This document shows positions 7,148 through 9,046 of a stretch of 9,046 nucleotides of DNA, in pieces (position 1 is the first letter of the stretch; every line of letters starts with the position of its first letter). Under the pieces are notes generated by a model. It ran no database searches, was not told where the DNA came from, and saw nothing but the letters and a program-made list of their open reading frames with translations. This DNA comes from Candidatus Bathyarchaeota archaeon (GTDB lineage Archaea > Thermoproteota > Bathyarchaeia > TCS64). The stretch is from positions 1 to 9,046 of the forward strand of contig JAUVYU010000017.1 in the NCBI GenBank assembly GCA_030602935.1, written 5' to 3'. A program made the position numbers and the translations under genes.

Positions 7148-7435
7148 ATGAATGACATGACTGAGAATTGGTGGGCGCAAAAGGTCCGCATTACCTGTGA
7201 GTCTAAACACGGAGTCTGCGAGCACAATGTCGGTGACACATACGTCTTTGAACACATTCAAGACTACGTGAAAGGACTATGCAGTGGCATACAAGACCCT
7301 GCGAGGCCGTACGCTGCCTACTGTGCTCTGGGGCAGCCTTCATGGGAGAGCGATGATAAAAGCATCTACCGGATCCACTGCATCTCCAAAAAAGGGACGG
7401 TATGGAAGCTCGAGCGGATTCCGGACGAAAAATAA
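7148..7435 (+). CDS. Small TIGR04076-like protein of unknown function
   Basis: The product is a 95-residue soluble protein with no signal peptide or membrane segment. It resembles the TIGR04076 family of small conserved proteins: a beta-strand start KVRITCESK, then GVCEHNVGDTYVF, KGLCSG, and a C-terminal strand IHCISKKGTVWKLERI. Cysteines are at 17, 24, 45, 59 and 78. Those at 24, 45 and 78 fall in the blocks where this family usually has cysteines, which could suit metal or redox chemistry, though no function is established. ATG 7148 is preferred because a TATA-like box lies 24 bases upstream; ATG 7157 is the alternative and would lose three residues. It stands alone, divergent from the BKACE operon. 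Its base composition looks more AT-rich than the operon genes. The family match was made by eye. Confidence 0.7.
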   Translation: MNDMTENWWAQKVRITCESKHGVCEHNVGDTYVFEHIQDYVKGLCSGIQDPARPYAAYCALGQPSWESDDKSIYRIHCISKKGTVWKLERIPDEK

Positions 7436-7442
7436 GTCAAGT

Positions 7443-7488
7443 CTCTCGCCTGCGCGGAACAGCGCGCGCAACGCGCGGACACAGAGAG
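7443..7488 (+). terminator. GC-rich stem-loop after the TIGR04076-like gene
   Basis: An inner stem TGCGCG (7451-7456) pairs with CGCGCA (7465-7470) around eight bases. An outer CTCTC (7443-7447) can pair with GAGAG (7484-7488). It begins seven bases after the stop codon. A pyrimidine tract with five T (7532-7536) lies about 45 bases further on and could be the actual archaeal T-run terminator. A small structured RNA is a less likely alternative. Confidence 0.35.
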
Positions 7489-7580
7489 TGATACGCTTAC
7501 GCACTCGAATGCAGGTTAAACGTCGATACCCTTTTTCTTCCCGACGATTCGTGTGATCGGAAGTTTTCCCTTGTGTATAC

Positions 7581-7594
7581 ATTCCTTAAGGAAT
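7581..7594. promoter_or_regulatory. Perfect 14-base palindrome, candidate operator of thrC
   Basis: ATTCCTTAAGGAAT is identical to its reverse complement. It ends 10 bases before the TATA-like box of the threonine synthase gene, a position where archaeal Lrp/AsnC-type or other dimeric regulators often bind. The regulator and effector are unknown; an amino-acid-responsive factor would be a natural guess given the gene downstream. Confidence 0.4.
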
Positions 7595-7604
7595 AAATCC
7601 CGCA

Positions 7605-7616
7605 AATAAATATTAA
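7605..7616 (+). promoter_or_regulatory. TATA box of the threonine synthase operon
   Basis: AATAAATATTAA is the strongest TATA-like stretch in the right half, preceded by CCCGC. Transcription would start near 7637, leaving a leader of 15-25 bases. That leader contains the purine tract AAGGGGGA (7646-7653), a possible Shine-Dalgarno site for a start around 7660. This supports initiation near 7654-7665 and not at the internal GTG 7867. Confidence 0.5.
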
Positions 7617-7653
7617 TAGCAGATTCTGGATCATAGTGCTATCCTAAGGGGGA

Positions 7654-8889
7654 ATTGAACTCAATTTCGTAAAAGGGCTCGTATGCCGTGAATGTGGCGC
7701 TCAATATCCTGAGATCCTGATCCACGTCTGTGAGAAGTGTTTTGGACCCCTCGAAGTTGTCTACGACTACGAGAACATCGACCTGAAAAGAGAGACAATA
7801 GCATCCAGAGCGAAAAATATCTGGCGATACCACGAACTTCTGCCAATAGAGCATGAGAGCTCAAGAGTGGATCTGGGCACGGGTTTCACGACACTCCACA
7901 GTTGCGGAGGTCTGGGCGCGACCCTTGGCCTCAATAAACTGTACGTGAAGGACGACACGGTGAACCCCACCAACTCCTTCAAAGACCGCCCATCCGCAGT
8001 CGCAGTATCCAAAGCCCGGGAGTTCGGGGTAAAAGCCGTAGGCTGCCCCTCAACGGGTAACCTGGCTGCAGCAGTAGCGGCCCACGCAGCGAAGGCAGGA
8101 CTGCCATGCTATATCTTCTTACCCGCCGACACGGAGAGCAGCAAGGTTCTACAGGCCTCGACCTTCGGCGCGAACATCGTGGCTGTCAACGGAACCTACG
8201 ACGAGACCAATAGATTAGCAGCGCAGGTCGCCGAGGAGTACAATTGGGCATTCGCGAACATCAACCTGAGGCCCTACTACGTCGAAGGCTCGAAGACTCT
8301 GGCCTACGAGGTGTGCGAACAGCTGGGATGGGAAGCCCCTGACAGCATTATCGTGCCACTCGGGAGCGGTGCACTGCTTCTAGCGATCAAGCGTGGATTC
8401 GAACAGTTCCAGAGACTCGGTCTCATAGAGGACAAGCCTACACGGTTCATTGGCGCACAGGCTGCCGGATGTGCCCCCATCGTCGAGGCATTCAAAGCGG
8501 GAGACGATGACGTGACTCCCATTGAACACCCCGACACGATCGCCAAGAGCCTGGCGATTGGAGACCCCGGAGACGGATACTATGTCCTCAGAGCATTAAG
8601 GGACTCTGGAGGAGTAGCAGAATCAGCGACGGACCAGGAGATCCTCGACGCGATAAGGCTGCTTGCCTCAACGGAGGGAATCTTCTCCGAGCCAGCTGGA
8701 GGCGTCACAATTGCGGTCCTCAAGAAACTGCAGAGACAGGGCTTCTTCAGCCCGGATGAGACGATCGTCTGCTGCGTGACTGGCAGTGGGTTCAAAGCTA
8801 TTGATACCATCCAGGGAGAGATTCCCGCACCGGATGTCATCGAACCGACGCTGAAAGCGTTCTCCAGCAACTTCAAGGAGGTCAAATAA
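7654..8889 (+). CDS. thrC: Threonine synthase with N-terminal zinc ribbon
   Basis: Threonine synthase converts O-phosphohomoserine to threonine with PLP, the last step of threonine synthesis. The protein has about 411 residues, the normal length for the zinc-ribbon archaeal/bacterial type. Numbering is from ATT 7654. Cysteines 11, 14, 26 and 29 form CREC...CEKC, a zinc ribbon, followed by FGPLEVVYDYE and NIWRYHELLP, all family-typical. DTVNPTNSFKDRP carries the PLP lysine K110. STGNLAAAVAAHAAKAG is the phosphate/substrate loop, and VPLGSGA and VTGSGFKAID follow later. FTPL is changed to FTTL. The frame opens after TAA 7645-7647, but there is no ATG, GTG or TTG in it before the internal GTG 7867, which would remove the zinc ribbon. 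Possible starts are ATT 7654, or TTG 7655 followed by a one-base deletion before GTA 7669. The stop overlaps the next ATG. A threonine-synthase-like sulfhydrylase role is a less likely alternative. Confidence 0.88.
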   Translation: MELNFVKGLVCRECGAQYPEILIHVCEKCFGPLEVVYDYENIDLKRETIASRAKNIWRYHELLPIEHESSRVDLGTGFTTLHSCGGLGATLGLNKLYVKDDTVNPTNSFKDRPSAVAVSKAREFGVKAVGCPSTGNLAAAVAAHAAKAGLPCYIFLPADTESSKVLQASTFGANIVAVNGTYDETNRLAAQVAEEYNWAFANINLRPYYVEGSKTLAYEVCEQLGWEAPDSIIVPLGSGALLLAIKRGFEQFQRLGLIEDKPTRFIGAQAAGCAPIVEAFKAGDDDVTPIEHPDTIAKSLAIGDPGDGYYVLRALRDSGGVAESATDQEILDAIRLLASTEGIFSEPAGGVTIAVLKKLQRQGFFSPDETIVCCVTGSGFKAIDTIQGEIPAPDVIEPTLKAFSSNFKEVK

Positions 8890-9046
8890 TGAGCAAGGTG
8901 AGTATATCGCTATCCGGAGCGTTGGCCACAGTCGCCGGCACCAGAAAGGTCGAAGTCGAGGCCTCCACCGTGTCTCAAGCCCTGGAGGCTCTGTCGTCGA
9001 CGTTTGGGGAAGAGTTCCAGACCAAGCTCTACGACGAGACCGGAAG
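8889..9046 (+). CDS. MoaD/ThiS-family ubiquitin-like protein, 3'-truncated
   Basis: The first 52 residues of a small beta-grasp protein are visible; the window ends inside the gene. The pattern is that of MoaD/ThiS/SAMP proteins: a first strand KVSISLSGALATVAGTRKVEVE, quoted only in part here as VSISLSGALATVAG, then a helix TVSQALEALSSTFGEEF and a loop FQTKLYDETG. Family members carry sulfur as a C-terminal thiocarboxylate after a Gly-Gly end, for molybdopterin, thiamine, cysteine or tRNA thiolation, or act as archaeal protein modifiers. The C-terminus is outside the window, so the Gly-Gly cannot be checked. The ATG shares its first base with the TAA stop of threonine synthase (TAATG), so translation is probably coupled. 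That placement suggests a shared job, but none is proven. Confidence 0.75.
   Translation, partial: MSKVSISLSGALATVAGTRKVEVEASTVSQALEALSSTFGEEFQTKLYDETG

Noticed and set aside
7340..7582. 80-codon - strand open frame over the end of the small gene and the gap
   Set aside because: It is antisense to the conserved small gene and Arg-rich, with no recognisable family.

Overview
This window looks like chromosomal DNA from an uncultured archaeon, possibly of the Bathyarchaeia/Thermoproteota type; the assignment is an inference and the lineage is uncertain. AT-rich TATA-like boxes stand in GC-rich DNA about 24-40 bases ahead of several starts. Shine-Dalgarno sites are weak or absent, non-ATG starts are common, and arginine AGG/AGA codons are frequent. 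A zinc-ribbon threonine synthase followed by a small beta-grasp (MoaD/ThiS-like) protein also fits.

Layout. The left part (2-2688) is read on the + strand. It holds the C-terminal two thirds of an aldo/keto reductase, a flavodoxin-fold NAD(P)H/FMN oxidoreductase with a four-cysteine motif of the iron-sulfur flavoprotein kind, and a major facilitator transporter split by one frameshift. The middle part (7017 down to 2829) is a compact - strand operon with its upstream end at 7017. Its order is a beta-keto acid cleavage enzyme (BKACE/Kce, DUF849), an acetyl-CoA-synthetase-like acyl-CoA ligase, and a class III PLP aminotransferase. Gaps are about 30 bases and about 16 bases (depending on the start chosen). 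The transporter converges on it from the other side. The right part is read on the + strand: a small cysteine-containing TIGR04076-like protein, a regulatory gap of about 220 bases, threonine synthase, and the start of a MoaD/ThiS-family protein overlapping the threonine synthase stop by one base.

How the genes may work together. The central operon reads as a small catabolic module. The aminotransferase could turn an amino acid (for example a beta-amino acid) into a keto acid. BKACE would cleave a beta-keto acid with acetyl-CoA into acetoacetate plus a new acyl-CoA. The ligase could activate the free acid, acetoacetate being one candidate. The order of steps and the substrates are inferred. 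The neighbouring transporter and reductases may feed this module, but nothing in the sequence proves it.

The most unusual points are four. The three-gene BKACE operon contains an aminotransferase and a ligase whose acetate-pocket tryptophan is replaced by glycine. Threonine synthase is translationally coupled to a sulfur-carrier-like protein. Threonine synthase has no ATG/GTG/TTG codon where its conserved N-terminus needs one. A perfect 14-base palindrome lies just upstream of its TATA box.
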